Assembly: GCA_964574335.1 (NCBI GenBank)
Contig: CAZNNH010000015.1
Coordinates: 1 to 64,000 of the forward strand
DNA from: CAZNNH01 sp964574335
GTDB taxonomy: Bacteria > Acidobacteriota > Vicinamibacteria > Fen-336
Direction of reading: 5' to 3'
DNA length: 64,000 bases
Positions 17,440 through 25,676 of this stretch are shown piece by piece. Under the pieces are notes generated by a model. It was not told where the DNA came from, did no database searches, and was given only the letters and a program-made list of their open reading frames with translations. Position 1 is the first letter of the stretch. Every line of letters begins with the position of its first letter. Position numbers and translations under genes: made by a program.

Positions 17440-18195
17440 ATGACCCCGAGCCGCTACGCCGCCGTCGTGTCCACCGCGCTGGTCCTGGTGCTCGCCGCCT
17501 GTGGCGAGAAGCAAGAGGCCCCCGCGCCCCCGCCGGCCCCGGCCGCCAGCGCGCCGCCGACCACCGCCGCCCCCACCCCTTCTTCGCCGCTTCTCGATCC
17601 GAGCCTGGCCAACGAGAAGGCCCCGGAGACGTTCCGCGTCCGCTTCGAGACCACCAAGGGCGACTTCGTGGTGGCCGTCACCCGCGCCTGGGCGCCGCTC
17701 GGGGCCGACCGCTTCTACAACCTGGTGAAGATCGGGTTCTTCAAGGACATCGCCTTCTTCCGGGTGATCGAAGGCTTCATGGTCCAGTTCGGGATCCACG
17801 GCGACCCCGCCATCTCGGCCGCCTGGCGGGACGCCCAGATCGGCGACGACCCGGTCCAGCAGTCCAACCTCCGCGGCTACCTGACCTTCGCCACCGCGGG
17901 CCCCGACACCCGGACCACCCAGCTCTTCATCAACTTCAAGGACAACTCCCGCCTCGACGCCAGCGGCTTCGCGCCCATCGGGCGAGTGGTGGAGGGGATG
18001 GACGTCGTGGACTCCCTCTACGCGGGCTACGGCGAGGGCGCGCCCCAGGGACAGGGGCCTTCTCAGGCGCTGGCCCAGAGCGAGGGCAACGCCTACTTCA
18101 AGGAGAAGTTCCCCCAGCTCGACTACATCGAGTCGGCCACCCTGATCGCGGCCGCGGTCGCCGAGGGGCGGCCGGCAGCCGGCTCGATGCAGTAG
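17440..18195 (+). CDS. Lipoprotein cyclophilin-type peptidyl-prolyl cis-trans isomerase
   Basis: 251 residues. The N-terminus has a short charged segment, a hydrophobic stretch and the lipobox LAAC (Cys at about 23), then a Pro/Ala-rich linker to about residue 60. The cyclophilin domain follows (about 62-215), with ETTKGDFVV, FFRVIEGFMVQFG and TTQLFINFKDN, the last including the segment that holds the active-site floor. The catalytic arginine is in FFRVI. It would act on periplasmic or outer-membrane proteins. The gene is convergent with the lipid operon, and a hairpin covers both stop codons. Confidence 0.88.
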   Translation: MTPSRYAAVVSTALVLVLAACGEKQEAPAPPPAPAASAPPTTAAPTPSSPLLDPSLANEKAPETFRVRFETTKGDFVVAVTRAWAPLGADRFYNLVKIGFFKDIAFFRVIEGFMVQFGIHGDPAISAAWRDAQIGDDPVQQSNLRGYLTFATAGPDTRTTQLFINFKDNSRLDASGFAPIGRVVEGMDVVDSLYAGYGEGAPQGQGPSQALAQSEGNAYFKEKFPQLDYIESATLIAAAVAEGRPAAGSMQ

Positions 18196-18233
18196 CCGGC
18201 GCCGCTGACGCCGCGCCGCTCAGCGCTGCCGGC
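18195..18233. terminator. Bidirectional hairpin between convergent genes
   Basis: GCCGGCGCCGCTGA (18195-18208) pairs with TCAGCGCTGCCGGC (18220-18233) with a two-base mismatch and an 11-base loop. It contains or touches both stop codons. There is no T tract, so it may act as an RNA 3'-end stabiliser or a Rho-assisted stop. Confidence 0.5.
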
Positions 18234-18969
18234 GGTCCGCCTCCCGGAGTCGCTTGGCGATCCACACCGTACGGTGGGCCGCGGTGGCGAAGGTGAGCAC
18301 GGCGATCACCAGAAGCGCAAAGAGCACGATCGTCCCCGGGCGCAGCTTCAGCCAGTCGGCGAGGGCCGGATCGGCCAGGCAGGCGAGGCAGGTGATCACC
18401 AGGCGCTCGGCCCGCTGCATCAGACCGCCCCGGCACAGGACCCCCAGCGACTCGCCGCGGGCGCGGGCGTAGCTCACCAGCAAGGACCCGGAGATCGCGC
18501 CCACCACCACCGGTGGACCGAGCTCGAAGCCGTTCAGGTAGACGGCGAACCCGAGGAAGGCGAAGGCCTCGACGAAACGATCGAGGGTGCTGTCGATGAA
18601 CTTGCCGTACGAGGAATCCACCCCCAGCGCGCGAGCCACCCTTCCGTCCAGGATGTCGGCCACCCCGCCCAGGGCGATCGCCAGCCCCCCCAGCTCGAGC
18701 TGACCGAGGGCGATCAGCACGCCACTGGCCGCGCCGAACAGCAGGCCGGCCAGGTTGAAGGCGTCCGGCCCCATGCCGAGGGAGAGCGCAAGCCGCTCCA
18801 CCGGCGACACCACCCACATGAACCAGTGAAGCAGGAAGTCGCCGACGCCGAGCAGAAACCGGGCCCCCTTACGTTCCGCGTCGGCGTCCCGCCGGTGGCC
18901 CGCCACGGCGTAGACGAGCATCGACACAAGCGCCACCGCCACCGGCACGAGCAGGCTCAGCCCGCGCAT
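18220..18969 (-). CDS. CDP-alcohol phosphatidyltransferase, PIP-synthase-like
   Basis: 249 residues and about six membrane helices. The full CDP-alcohol motif is present: D-x2-DG-x2-AR-x8-G-x3-D-x3-D (from ADILDGRVAR to DSTLDRF). The later segment GVLCRGGLMQRAERLV resembles phosphatidyl/archaetidyl-inositol-phosphate synthases, so the acceptor may be a polyol phosphate. The ATG at 18969 is preferred over an upstream one because of GGGAGG six bases before it and because the extra residues are low-complexity. The start lies 13 bases inside the end of the Tam41-like gene. It would transfer a CDP-lipid to a head-group alcohol in the last step of the lipid operon. Confidence 0.85.
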   Translation of the reverse strand: MRGLSLLVPVAVALVSMLVYAVAGHRRDADAERKGARFLLGVGDFLLHWFMWVVSPVERLALSLGMGPDAFNLAGLLFGAASGVLIALGQLELGGLAIALGGVADILDGRVARALGVDSSYGKFIDSTLDRFVEAFAFLGFAVYLNGFELGPPVVVGAISGSLLVSYARARGESLGVLCRGGLMQRAERLVITCLACLADPALADWLKLRPGTIVLFALLVIAVLTFATAAHRTVWIAKRLREADRRQR

Positions 18970-19964
18970 GATCCGCCTCCCTTCCGGCGCCGGTCCCGAA
19001 GGAAGCGCAGCAGCCGAGGCCAGAGCAGCAGCAGCGGCCACCGGCGCTCCCATCGGCCCAGCGCCACCTCATCTCCTCCGTGGCGCTCGACCTTGCGCCG
19101 GATGTAGTCCAGCCATCCGTCGAAGGTGACGGTGTGCTTGGCCCAGCGCAGGGTCGCCCTCAGCTTGGAGCGCATGAAGTAGAGGCGCCACCTCGCCCGC
19201 TCGAGGCTGCCGACCCGGCGCCGCAAGGTGTGGACCCCCCCGGCCTCGGCAGCCAGTTCCCCGGCCGACGCGAGCTGGTCGAGGAGCTCGCAGACCGCCG
19301 GGCCGAGCTCCGCCCGCTGTGCCTCCCACAGCGCCTGGTAGCGGCCGCCCCGCTCGGGTCGGACCTCGCCGGCCAGCGACACCCGCAGGGCGGTGAGGCA
19401 GTAGGCGTCCACGTCGAACCGGAGGGGGAGCCAGGGTCTCACCCACCCGTAGGTCTCGCAGACCGCCGCCGTCAGGCCGCTCAGCAGGGACTCCCGGACG
19501 GCGGCGTCGGCGGCATACAGCATCTCGACGGGCTGGAACAGCCGTCCACAGCAGAAATGGTCGCGCCGCCGGGCTGACGTCTCCCGACGAAACGCCGAGA
19601 GGGAGATCACCGCGCACTTGGCCAGCAGGACCGCCCCCTGGTGCTCCTGGAGGAACGCCAACTGGCTGGGAGGCATCCAGGCGTTGAGGGCCGCCATCAG
19701 GCGCGCGCCGCGACGCAGACGGCCGGCCTTTTCAAGGGCCCGATAGAAGGAGAGGTAGTCCGTCGTCACCACGAACAGATCGTGGGCGCTGAAAGTCCCG
19801 GGCGAGGCGCCCGAGCGGTGCGACCCGAAGAACACGATCCCCTGGATGCTGCCGCCGGCGACCTCCCGCAGGGCCTCCGACAGCCGCGCCGCCTGAGGGC
19901 TCGAGGGGCGCTCCCGAAGCGCATACCGGGCCACCGCCCGCCGAAGCCCGTCGTCAGGGGGCAT
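18957..19964 (-). CDS. Tam41-like putative CDP-diacylglycerol synthase
   Basis: 335 residues. Not a standard CdsA: there is no run of membrane helices. It shows the pattern I know from mitochondrial Tam41: a nucleotidyltransferase-type start IVFFGSHRSG, then AHDLFVV supplying an aspartate after about a dozen residues (about 55-70), then a middle block GRLFQPVEMLYA (compare AGRLQKPV in Tam41) and an NL.SALR-like AYCLTALRVSL. Context supports it: the gene lies between an acyltransferase, which makes phosphatidic acid, and a CDP-alcohol transferase, which uses the CDP-lipid, with overlaps of 11 and 13 bases. The assignment rests on remembered motifs and context; alternatively it is a different nucleotidyltransferase. 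Confidence 0.55.
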   Translation of the reverse strand: MPPDDGLRRAVARYALRERPSSPQAARLSEALREVAGGSIQGIVFFGSHRSGASPGTFSAHDLFVVTTDYLSFYRALEKAGRLRRGARLMAALNAWMPPSQLAFLQEHQGAVLLAKCAVISLSAFRRETSARRRDHFCCGRLFQPVEMLYAADAAVRESLLSGLTAAVCETYGWVRPWLPLRFDVDAYCLTALRVSLAGEVRPERGGRYQALWEAQRAELGPAVCELLDQLASAGELAAEAGGVHTLRRRVGSLERARWRLYFMRSKLRATLRWAKHTVTFDGWLDYIRRKVERHGGDEVALGRWERRWPLLLLWPRLLRFLRDRRRKGGGSCAG

Positions 19965-20733
19965 TGGGCTCCTGCCTGATCTCCGAGAGCCGGTCCAGCA
20001 GCCTCTGCCGGAGAGAGTCGATGAAGGCGGGCAGGGCCTCCGGCTGCTCCGGCGGCACCAGCTCTCCCAGAAGCTCGGTGCGCCCCCGGATACGATGGAC
20101 GTTGAAGACGAAGTCCACGAACCGCCGGCCCTTCCAGAACCCGTCGGTGACGACGAGATGGACCGGGAGCCGCCGGGCGCCGAGGATGGCCTCGATGCCG
20201 GCGGTGCGAAAGACCCGCAGCTCTCCATCCAGGCTGCGGTGGCCCTCGGGAAAGATCAGTAGACCGTGGCCGAGGCCGAGCGCCGCCTCGCGAACCGCCA
20301 GCACTGCCCCCCGGCGGTCCCGCTTGGGCTCGATCACAGGGCACCCGAGCAGCCGGATGCAGGGCGAAACCAGGGGCACGAAGCGGGCATAGCGGCGGCG
20401 GGTCACGAAGGCGGGGACGTAAGGGGCGGCCATCAGCGTCACGCTCAGGATGTCCAGCAGAGACTGGTGGTTCATCACGATCAGCGTCGGCCGGCTGGTG
20501 TCGAGACGCCCGCGGCGCTCGAAGCGGGCCCCTCCCACCCGCAGCGAGCCCAGGATGCCGAAGCACATGGCCTTCATGAACCAGGTCACCAGCCCGGCCC
20601 GCCACGCCGGCCGCAGCCATACCAACGGGAGCACCACCAGCCGCATCACCACGCCGCCGGGGATCCACAGCAGCAGGGCGCCCAGCAGGCCCAGGACGCT
20701 CCTCAGCCCCTGGGCGATGGCCCACACCGTCAA
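19954..20733 (-). CDS. 1-acyl-glycerol-3-phosphate acyltransferase (PlsC) family
   Basis: About 259 residues. An N-terminal hydrophobic region is followed by the acyltransferase motifs NHQSLLD (H-x4-D, about residues 85-91) and FPEGHRS (about 155-161). The start is a TTG at 20733 overlapping the lipid kinase stop as TTGA; a GTG two codons later is also possible, and both lack a strong ribosome site, consistent with translational coupling. It would acylate a lysophospholipid or a related phosphorylated lipid on the inner membrane. The neighbour order suggests it uses the product of the preceding lipid kinase. Confidence 0.85.
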   Translation of the reverse strand: MTVWAIAQGLRSVLGLLGALLLWIPGGVVMRLVVLPLVWLRPAWRAGLVTWFMKAMCFGILGSLRVGGARFERRGRLDTSRPTLIVMNHQSLLDILSVTLMAAPYVPAFVTRRRYARFVPLVSPCIRLLGCPVIEPKRDRRGAVLAVREAALGLGHGLLIFPEGHRSLDGELRVFRTAGIEAILGARRLPVHLVVTDGFWKGRRFVDFVFNVHRIRGRTELLGELVPPEQPEALPAFIDSLRQRLLDRLSEIRQEPNAP

Positions 20734-21632
20734 GGCTCGGCCGGCGCCAGCACCCGGAGCGCCCCGGGGATGTTGCTCACCAGAAGCTCCGCGCTCTGGG
20801 CGCGGTTCCACTCTCCGTCCGTCTCGTAGGCGGGCGGCTCGCTGAAACGAAGACGGAACGTGGAGGCGCGGGTGGTGGCCACCGCCCGCGACCCCCGATG
20901 GGTGCCTCTCACCAGCCGGCCGATCATCCGCACCCGGGCGAGCAGGCTCATGTTCGAGAAGCCCACCGCATCGAGCTGCCCATCGGCGAGCTGCGCCGTC
21001 GGGGCGATGCGGAAGGTCCCACCGAACATCTGGCCGTTGGCGATGATCAGCATCAGCAGGTCCTGCTGGCTGGCCGGCTGGTCGCCCGCCTCGAGCTCCA
21101 CTCGGAAGCCCGGGAACGAGTAGATCTGGCGGATCGCGCTGTAGAGGTAGAGCAGCTCGCCGCGCAGCAGGCGCACCCTCCAACTGTGCTCGATCACGGC
21201 GATGTCGTAGCCGAAGCCGGCCACGTTGAGAAAGTGCTTGTTCTCGATCCGTCCCACGTCGATGGTCCGGGTGTTCCCCTCGAGGATGATCCGGGCGCAG
21301 GAGAGAACGTCCCGGCCCGGGAAGCCCAGCGACTTGATCAGGTCGCAGCCCGTCCCGCCCGAGACCAGGCCCAGCCGGACCGGCGCTCCCGAGCGGAGGA
21401 TCACGTTGGCCACGTTGGACCAGGTACCGTCGCCGCCCACCGCCACGATGGTGCGGAAACCCCGGTCGATCGCCTTCTCGGCCAGGGCCGCCTCGTCACC
21501 GGCCTGGGCGGTCAGGGCGTGCTCCACCACCGCCCCTCCCTGGCCGAGCGCCGCCAGCAGGGGCTCGACCAGGGTGGCGCCGCGGCCACGCCCGGAGGAC
21601 GGGTTGACGACGACGAACAGCGGCTCGCTCAA
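20730..21632 (-). CDS. Diacylglycerol/sphingosine kinase-family lipid kinase
   Basis: 300 residues. The DAGK catalytic fold is clear: VVNPSSGRGRG at the N-terminus, VAVGGDGTWSNV (GGDGT, nucleotide loop) and SGGTGCDLIKSLG. It belongs to the family of YegS, DgkB and sphingosine/ceramide kinases, which phosphorylate lipid hydroxyls with ATP. The start is a TTG at 21632 with only a weak ribosome site. It is 69 bases downstream of the decarboxylase-like gene on the same strand, with no terminator visible between. Given the alpha-oxoamine synthase upstream, a long-chain-base or ceramide substrate is as plausible as diacylglycerol. Confidence 0.88.
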   Translation of the reverse strand: MSEPLFVVVNPSSGRGRGATLVEPLLAALGQGGAVVEHALTAQAGDEAALAEKAIDRGFRTIVAVGGDGTWSNVANVILRSGAPVRLGLVSGGTGCDLIKSLGFPGRDVLSCARIILEGNTRTIDVGRIENKHFLNVAGFGYDIAVIEHSWRVRLLRGELLYLYSAIRQIYSFPGFRVELEAGDQPASQQDLLMLIIANGQMFGGTFRIAPTAQLADGQLDAVGFSNMSLLARVRMIGRLVRGTHRGSRAVATTRASTFRLRFSEPPAYETDGEWNRAQSAELLVSNIPGALRVLAPAEP

Positions 21633-21701
21633 CTTGCTGCGCGATCCCGGACGCCTCTTCTCCCGGCGGCTCGGGCGGGCGTCATCTCGGCGGCCGGTCC
21701 C

Positions 21702-22370
21702 TCAACCCTGCGAGAGCTGGATCAGAGGGTCGAAGGTCTGCGACCCCTTCTGCATCCAGATCTCCCGGAACGGCTGCTCGTAGACCTCGGCAACGTCCAG
21801 ATCTCTGTTGAAGGGGTGGTCGTGGAGCACCAGCCGGCCCGTCTCTTCCTCATGCTCGCTCTGGGAGCCTTCCATGAGGATGTTGGCGAGATAGGCCCCA
21901 GCGTCGTCCTTCATGAAGGACTGGTAGAGGTGAGAGACGGGGTTCCACGAGTGGTCGGTCACCGCGAGCTCCGCCACCGGGTCGCCGCCCGCAGCGATCG
22001 CGGCCACCATCCGGCCCGCCTCGCGGGTGAACGCCACCTCCACGTCCTCCATCCAGTGCGGGAGATGCCAGCGTTCGATGGCGTGCTGGCGCGAGGCCTC
22101 GGTGGTGGTGGCGACCAGGTAGGGGTAGAAGGCCGACTTGGGCAGGCGTTCGCCCGGCTTGACCAGCGGGGCGACGATCACCGCCATCACCACCTCGCGG
22201 TACGGGCCCACCAGGCTCTCGGTGAAGTCGAAGGCGGTCAGCGAGAAGATGCTCGAGCCGTGGTGGAGCTCGGCCGGCTCCAGGTGCGAGGGGAGCAGCC
22301 GGCGGGCGTTCTCGGTCGGGAACTCGAAGAAGCCGCTGATGGCGTCGGCGTAGCCGTAGCGCGTCTTCAT
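21702..22370 (-). CDS. Acetoacetate-decarboxylase-like superfamily protein
   Basis: 222 residues. The N-terminal half (ENARRLLPSHLEPAELHHGS, then ESLVGPYREVVMAVIVAPL) follows the ADC fold pattern of a loop ending in a Pro-rich hydrophobic turn and a GPY-EV strand. I cannot locate the Schiff-base lysine of true acetoacetate decarboxylase with confidence, so catalysis is uncertain. Its ATG overlaps the stop of the alpha-oxoamine synthase (ATGA), meaning the two are made together. It may handle the beta-keto product of that enzyme or bind a lipid. Confidence 0.55.
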   Translation of the reverse strand: MKTRYGYADAISGFFEFPTENARRLLPSHLEPAELHHGSSIFSLTAFDFTESLVGPYREVVMAVIVAPLVKPGERLPKSAFYPYLVATTTEASRQHAIERWHLPHWMEDVEVAFTREAGRMVAAIAAGGDPVAELAVTDHSWNPVSHLYQSFMKDDAGAYLANILMEGSQSEHEEETGRLVLHDHPFNRDLDVAEVYEQPFREIWMQKGSQTFDPLIQLSQG

Positions 22371-23647
22371 CGGCAGATCCCGGCCTCGCGCAGCACCCCG
22401 GCGATGATCTGGACCGCCGTCTCCAGGTCCTCCTCGGAGTGGGCCGCCGAGACGGAGACCCGCAGCCGCGACTTGTGTTTGGGGACCGCCGGGTAGGTGA
22501 CCGGCTGTAGGAAGAGCCCCCGCTCCTGCGTCCTCTCGGCCACCTCGAAGACCTTGGCGTCGTTGTTGACCATCACCGGCATCACCTGCGATGCCGACTT
22601 GCCGATGTCGACCCCTTCCTCGGCGAAGCGCCGCCGCAGGTAGGCCACGTTGCTCCAGAGCTTGGCCCGAAGCTGCGGCTCGCGGCTGACGATGCCGAGG
22701 CCGGCCAAGAGGCCCGCCGCCAGGCTCGGGGCCAGGTTGCAGGAGAAGAACCGGGACCGTCCAAAGGCGTTGACGTAGTCGACGAGGGCCCGAGACCCGC
22801 AGACGAACCCGCCCTGGCCACCCAGCGTCTTGGAGAAGGTCCCGAGGTGGAAATCGATCTCCTTGTCCAGGCCGAAGTGCTCGGCCACGCCGCGGCCGTT
22901 GGGACCGAACAGGAAGGTCGAGTGCGCCTCGTCGATGAGGATCCGCGCCCCGTGCCGCTTGCAGACCTCGACGATCTCGGGGAGCGTGCAGACGTCGCCG
23001 TCCATGGAGTAGACGCCCTCGACCACCACCAGCTTCTTGCCGCTGGCGCGGGAGAGCTTCCGCTCCAGGTCGAGGGGGTTGTTGTGGCGGAAGAAGACGG
23101 TCTTGGACTTGGCCAGGATCGCTCCGTCCACCACCGAGGCGTGGGCGTACTGGTCCAGCAGGATGTTGTCACCGGCGCGCATCAGGCTGGAGATGAACCC
23201 GACGTTGGCGCTGTAGCCGGTCGGGAACAGGATCGAGGCCTCCTTGTCCTTGAACCTCGCGATCCCCTCGGCCAGTTGCAGGTGGATGTCGAAGGTCCCG
23301 GAGAGGATCGGAGAGCCCGAGGCCCCCAGGCCGTACCTCTCGGTGGCTTCGATCGCGGCCCGCTTGACCTCGTCGCGGTACGAGATCCCCAGGTAGTTGT
23401 AGGAAGCCAGGTTCAGCAGCCGCCGGACCTCTCCCGTCTTGCGGTCACGGACCTCCACGTGGGTGGTGGGAGCGGTCTCGAGGGGCTCGGAGTAGAGATA
23501 GTAGCCGTTCGGCAGCGCCTCCTGGTACCACTGGTTGAACGGGCCGAGGAGGTTCAGTGGGTCCTCGCCGGCGCCGTAGTAGAAGTTGCTGTAGTCGTAT
23601 TCGCTGAACGTCATCTTCTCGGCCGGTTTGTTGTGGGCCGCCTCCAT
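22367..23647 (-). CDS. Alpha-oxoamine synthase (serine palmitoyltransferase/AONS family)
   Basis: 426 residues. PLP enzyme that condenses an amino acid with an acyl thioester. Seen: the N-terminal extension NFYYGAGEDPLNLLGPFNQW typical of the long, SPT-like branch; LASYNYLGIS; GASGSPILSGT; the aspartate in ILIDEAHSTFLFG; and the PLP lysine in GTFSKTLGGQGG. The ATG at 23647 has GAGAGGA upstream. No biotin genes are nearby, and its partners are lipid-type genes, so a sphingoid-base-like product is more likely than 8-amino-7-oxononanoate. CqsA-like signal synthesis remains possible. It heads the six-gene lipid block. Confidence 0.85.
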   Translation of the reverse strand: MEAAHNKPAEKMTFSEYDYSNFYYGAGEDPLNLLGPFNQWYQEALPNGYYLYSEPLETAPTTHVEVRDRKTGEVRRLLNLASYNYLGISYRDEVKRAAIEATERYGLGASGSPILSGTFDIHLQLAEGIARFKDKEASILFPTGYSANVGFISSLMRAGDNILLDQYAHASVVDGAILAKSKTVFFRHNNPLDLERKLSRASGKKLVVVEGVYSMDGDVCTLPEIVEVCKRHGARILIDEAHSTFLFGPNGRGVAEHFGLDKEIDFHLGTFSKTLGGQGGFVCGSRALVDYVNAFGRSRFFSCNLAPSLAAGLLAGLGIVSREPQLRAKLWSNVAYLRRRFAEEGVDIGKSASQVMPVMVNNDAKVFEVAERTQERGLFLQPVTYPAVPKHKSRLRVSVSAAHSEEDLETAVQIIAGVLREAGICR

Positions 23648-23662
23648 GGCTCGTCCTCTCTC

Positions 23663-23722
23663 GGGTGCGGACGCACCCGCCCGACACAGCGCGTGTCGCC
23701 ACACTCAGTCGCTGACATCATA
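23663..23722 (-). promoter_or_regulatory. Promoter -10 and double-hairpin leader of the lipid operon
   Basis: On the minus strand a TATGAT box lies at 23722-23717 (no convincing -35). The leader then has two perfect hairpins in tandem: CGACAC/GTGTCG (23698-23682) and GGGTGCG/CGCACCC (23678-23663). The ribosome site follows directly. Confidence 0.4.
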
Positions 23723-23800
23723 GCAGCGGCTCGCCCCGCCCGGAAGCCCCCGACGCCGGGAAAAGGACGCCGACGCCGGAGGCGGCGGGCTCGAGCCGGC

Positions 23801-23829
23801 TTGACGCCCCACGGAGCGGGCAGTACCCT
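23801..23829 (+). promoter_or_regulatory. Sigma-70 promoter for the FtsX-type permease gene
   Basis: TTGACG (23801-23806), 17 bases, TACCCT (23824-23829), 57 bases before the ATG. Confidence 0.45.
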
Positions 23830-23886
23830 CACGCGTCGCGCATCGTTCTTGCCCATCTCTGGGCCGCCTCTGGAGGGTCCGGTCGA

Positions 23887-24993
23887 ATGGCGAATCTGGC
23901 CATGGCCAACGTCATGCACCGCAAGACGCGGACCGCGGTGTCGGTGCTGGCCGTGGGGATGGAGGTGACGATGGTGATGCTCTTGGTGGGGCTCGCCAAC
24001 GGCACCCTGGACGACATCGCGGAGCGGATCGAGCACGTCGGCGCCGACGTGCTGTTCCAACCCCCGGACGCCGCGATCCTGCTCGGTCAGACGAGCGCGG
24101 TGATGCCGGTCAGGTACCTGGACCTGATCCGCGAGGTGCCGGGGGTCTGGCACGCCACCGCGGTCCTCAACTGGCAGGTCGCCAACATCAACGGGGAGCC
24201 CTACGCGGTGAACCTCTGGGCCATCGACGAGCCTTCCCTCTCCCAGATCTCCGGTGGCTTCGTCTTCGTGGAGGGCCATGGCCTCGAGGGGCGCAACGAC
24301 CTGGTGATGGACACCATCCTGGCCCGCTCCACCGGGATGAAGGTCGGCGACACGACGGAGATGATCGGTCGCCAGTTCCGGCTGGCTGGGATCTTACGGG
24401 CCGGGGCCGGGGGGCGGCTCTACGCCCGGATCCAAGACATCCAGGACGCGATCGGGTCCCCGGGGAAGGCCTCCTTCTTCCTGATCAAGGCCGGCCGCTC
24501 CGATGACGCGGAGCAGCTCACCCTGGCCCTCCGGGAGCGCTTCAAGGGGTACAAGATCACCGCGGTGTCGCAGGTCTCGCAGCTCATGCAGCAGTACATG
24601 GTGGGCCTGCGCGAGTTCAAGCGCGCCATCACAGCGATGGCGGTGGTGGTCTCGTTCCTGGTGGTGCTGCTGGCGATGTACACGACGATCATCGAGCGCA
24701 CCCGCGAGATCGGGATCCTCCGCGCCGTCGGCGCCACTCAGGCGAAGGTGGTCCAGTTCGTGGTGACGGAGAGCTGCCTGATCTGCGTGGCCGGTGTGAT
24801 CGTGGGGATCCTGCTGGCGGTCCTGGCCCGCTACTATGTACCGTTCGTCTTCCCGAGCCTGGTGGTGCGCCTGTCCCGGGAGTGGACGCTGATCGCCGCC
24901 AGCCTCGGCCTGGTGGGCGGCCTGCTCGGCTCCATCTACCCGGCCCTGAAGGCGGCTCGCATGGACCCGATCCAGGCCCTCAACTTCGAGTAG
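23887..24993 (+). CDS. Lone FtsX/MacB-type ABC permease
   Basis: 368 residues: an N-terminal helix (about 17-38), a periplasmic domain and three C-terminal helices (about 245-365), with TREIGILRAVGATQAKVV as the coupling segment. The ATG has GGAGG nine bases upstream. No ATPase gene is adjacent; the nearest in the window is over 21 kb away (1583), so it must borrow an ATPase encoded elsewhere. It begins a three-gene plus-strand run with a methyltransferase and a GT-C-like membrane protein, and is divergent from the lipid operon. Confidence 0.85.
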   Translation: MANLAMANVMHRKTRTAVSVLAVGMEVTMVMLLVGLANGTLDDIAERIEHVGADVLFQPPDAAILLGQTSAVMPVRYLDLIREVPGVWHATAVLNWQVANINGEPYAVNLWAIDEPSLSQISGGFVFVEGHGLEGRNDLVMDTILARSTGMKVGDTTEMIGRQFRLAGILRAGAGGRLYARIQDIQDAIGSPGKASFFLIKAGRSDDAEQLTLALRERFKGYKITAVSQVSQLMQQYMVGLREFKRAITAMAVVVSFLVVLLAMYTTIIERTREIGILRAVGATQAKVVQFVVTESCLICVAGVIVGILLAVLARYYVPFVFPSLVVRLSREWTLIAASLGLVGGLLGSIYPALKAARMDPIQALNFE

Positions 24994-25019
24994 CGGATGG
25001 CAGGTCGAAAGGCGCGCTG

Positions 25020-25625
25020 ATGTCTCCTCTGGCCAAGTTGGTTGGTTGGGTCTCCGACCATCCGGTGGCGTTCATCTTCTTCCGCTCCTTGCTCGAGAAC
25101 GACTTCAAGTCGATCCGAGGTCTGATCCGTCAGCACCTGCACCTCGAGCCCGGCTGGCGCACCCTGGACCTGGGCTGCGGACCGGGCGCCTTCGCCGACC
25201 TCTTCGCGGCCCAGGACTACGTGGGCGTCGACCTCAACCGCCGTTTCGTCGAGCACGCCCGCGCCCACCGGAAGGGCGCCTTCATCACCTGCGACGCCCG
25301 ACGGCTGGAGCTCCCCGACGATCGCTTCGACCAGATCCTGATCTTCGGACTGCTCCATCACCTGGCCGACGACGACGTGCGCGCAGTGCTCCGCGAAGGC
25401 AAGCGGGTGCTGACTCGAGGAGGTACCCTGCTGGTGATCGAGGATGTCCCCACGATCAACCGGCTGAACCTGATCGGTCACGTGCTGCACCGGATCGAGA
25501 ACGGCGCCCACATCCGCACCGCGGACGCCTACCTGTCCCTCTATCGGGAGTTCGGGCGGATCGAGAGCACCCAGGTCCTGCGCAGCGGGATCTGCGACTA
25601 CCATGCCGCCGTCTTGGTCGCCTGA
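25020..25625 (+). CDS. Class I SAM-dependent methyltransferase
   Basis: 201 residues. A short N-terminal helical part is followed by the SAM-binding LDLGCGPGAFADLF (about 50-63), an acidic end of beta-2 in VGVDLN, and the post-II segment FDQILIFGLLHHL. It is a small methyltransferase of the Methyltransf_11 type with no substrate domain. It begins 26 bases after the permease stop and is 51 bases before the next gene, probably in one transcript. The acceptor is unknown; a lipid or glycolipid fits the neighbours. Confidence 0.82.
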   Translation: MSPLAKLVGWVSDHPVAFIFFRSLLENDFKSIRGLIRQHLHLEPGWRTLDLGCGPGAFADLFAAQDYVGVDLNRRFVEHARAHRKGAFITCDARRLELPDDRFDQILIFGLLHHLADDDVRAVLREGKRVLTRGGTLLVIEDVPTINRLNLIGHVLHRIENGAHIRTADAYLSLYREFGRIESTQVLRSGICDYHAAVLVA

Positions 25626-25676
25626 CCGGCTGGGCGCCCGCGCGTCCCTCGGAGCCCCACGCCCCACTCGAACGCC

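Noticed and set aside
20990..21632. The lipid kinase and pssA both begin TTGAGCGAGCCG
   Set aside because: Short match around a TTG start; the genes are otherwise unrelated and no shared leader is visible.
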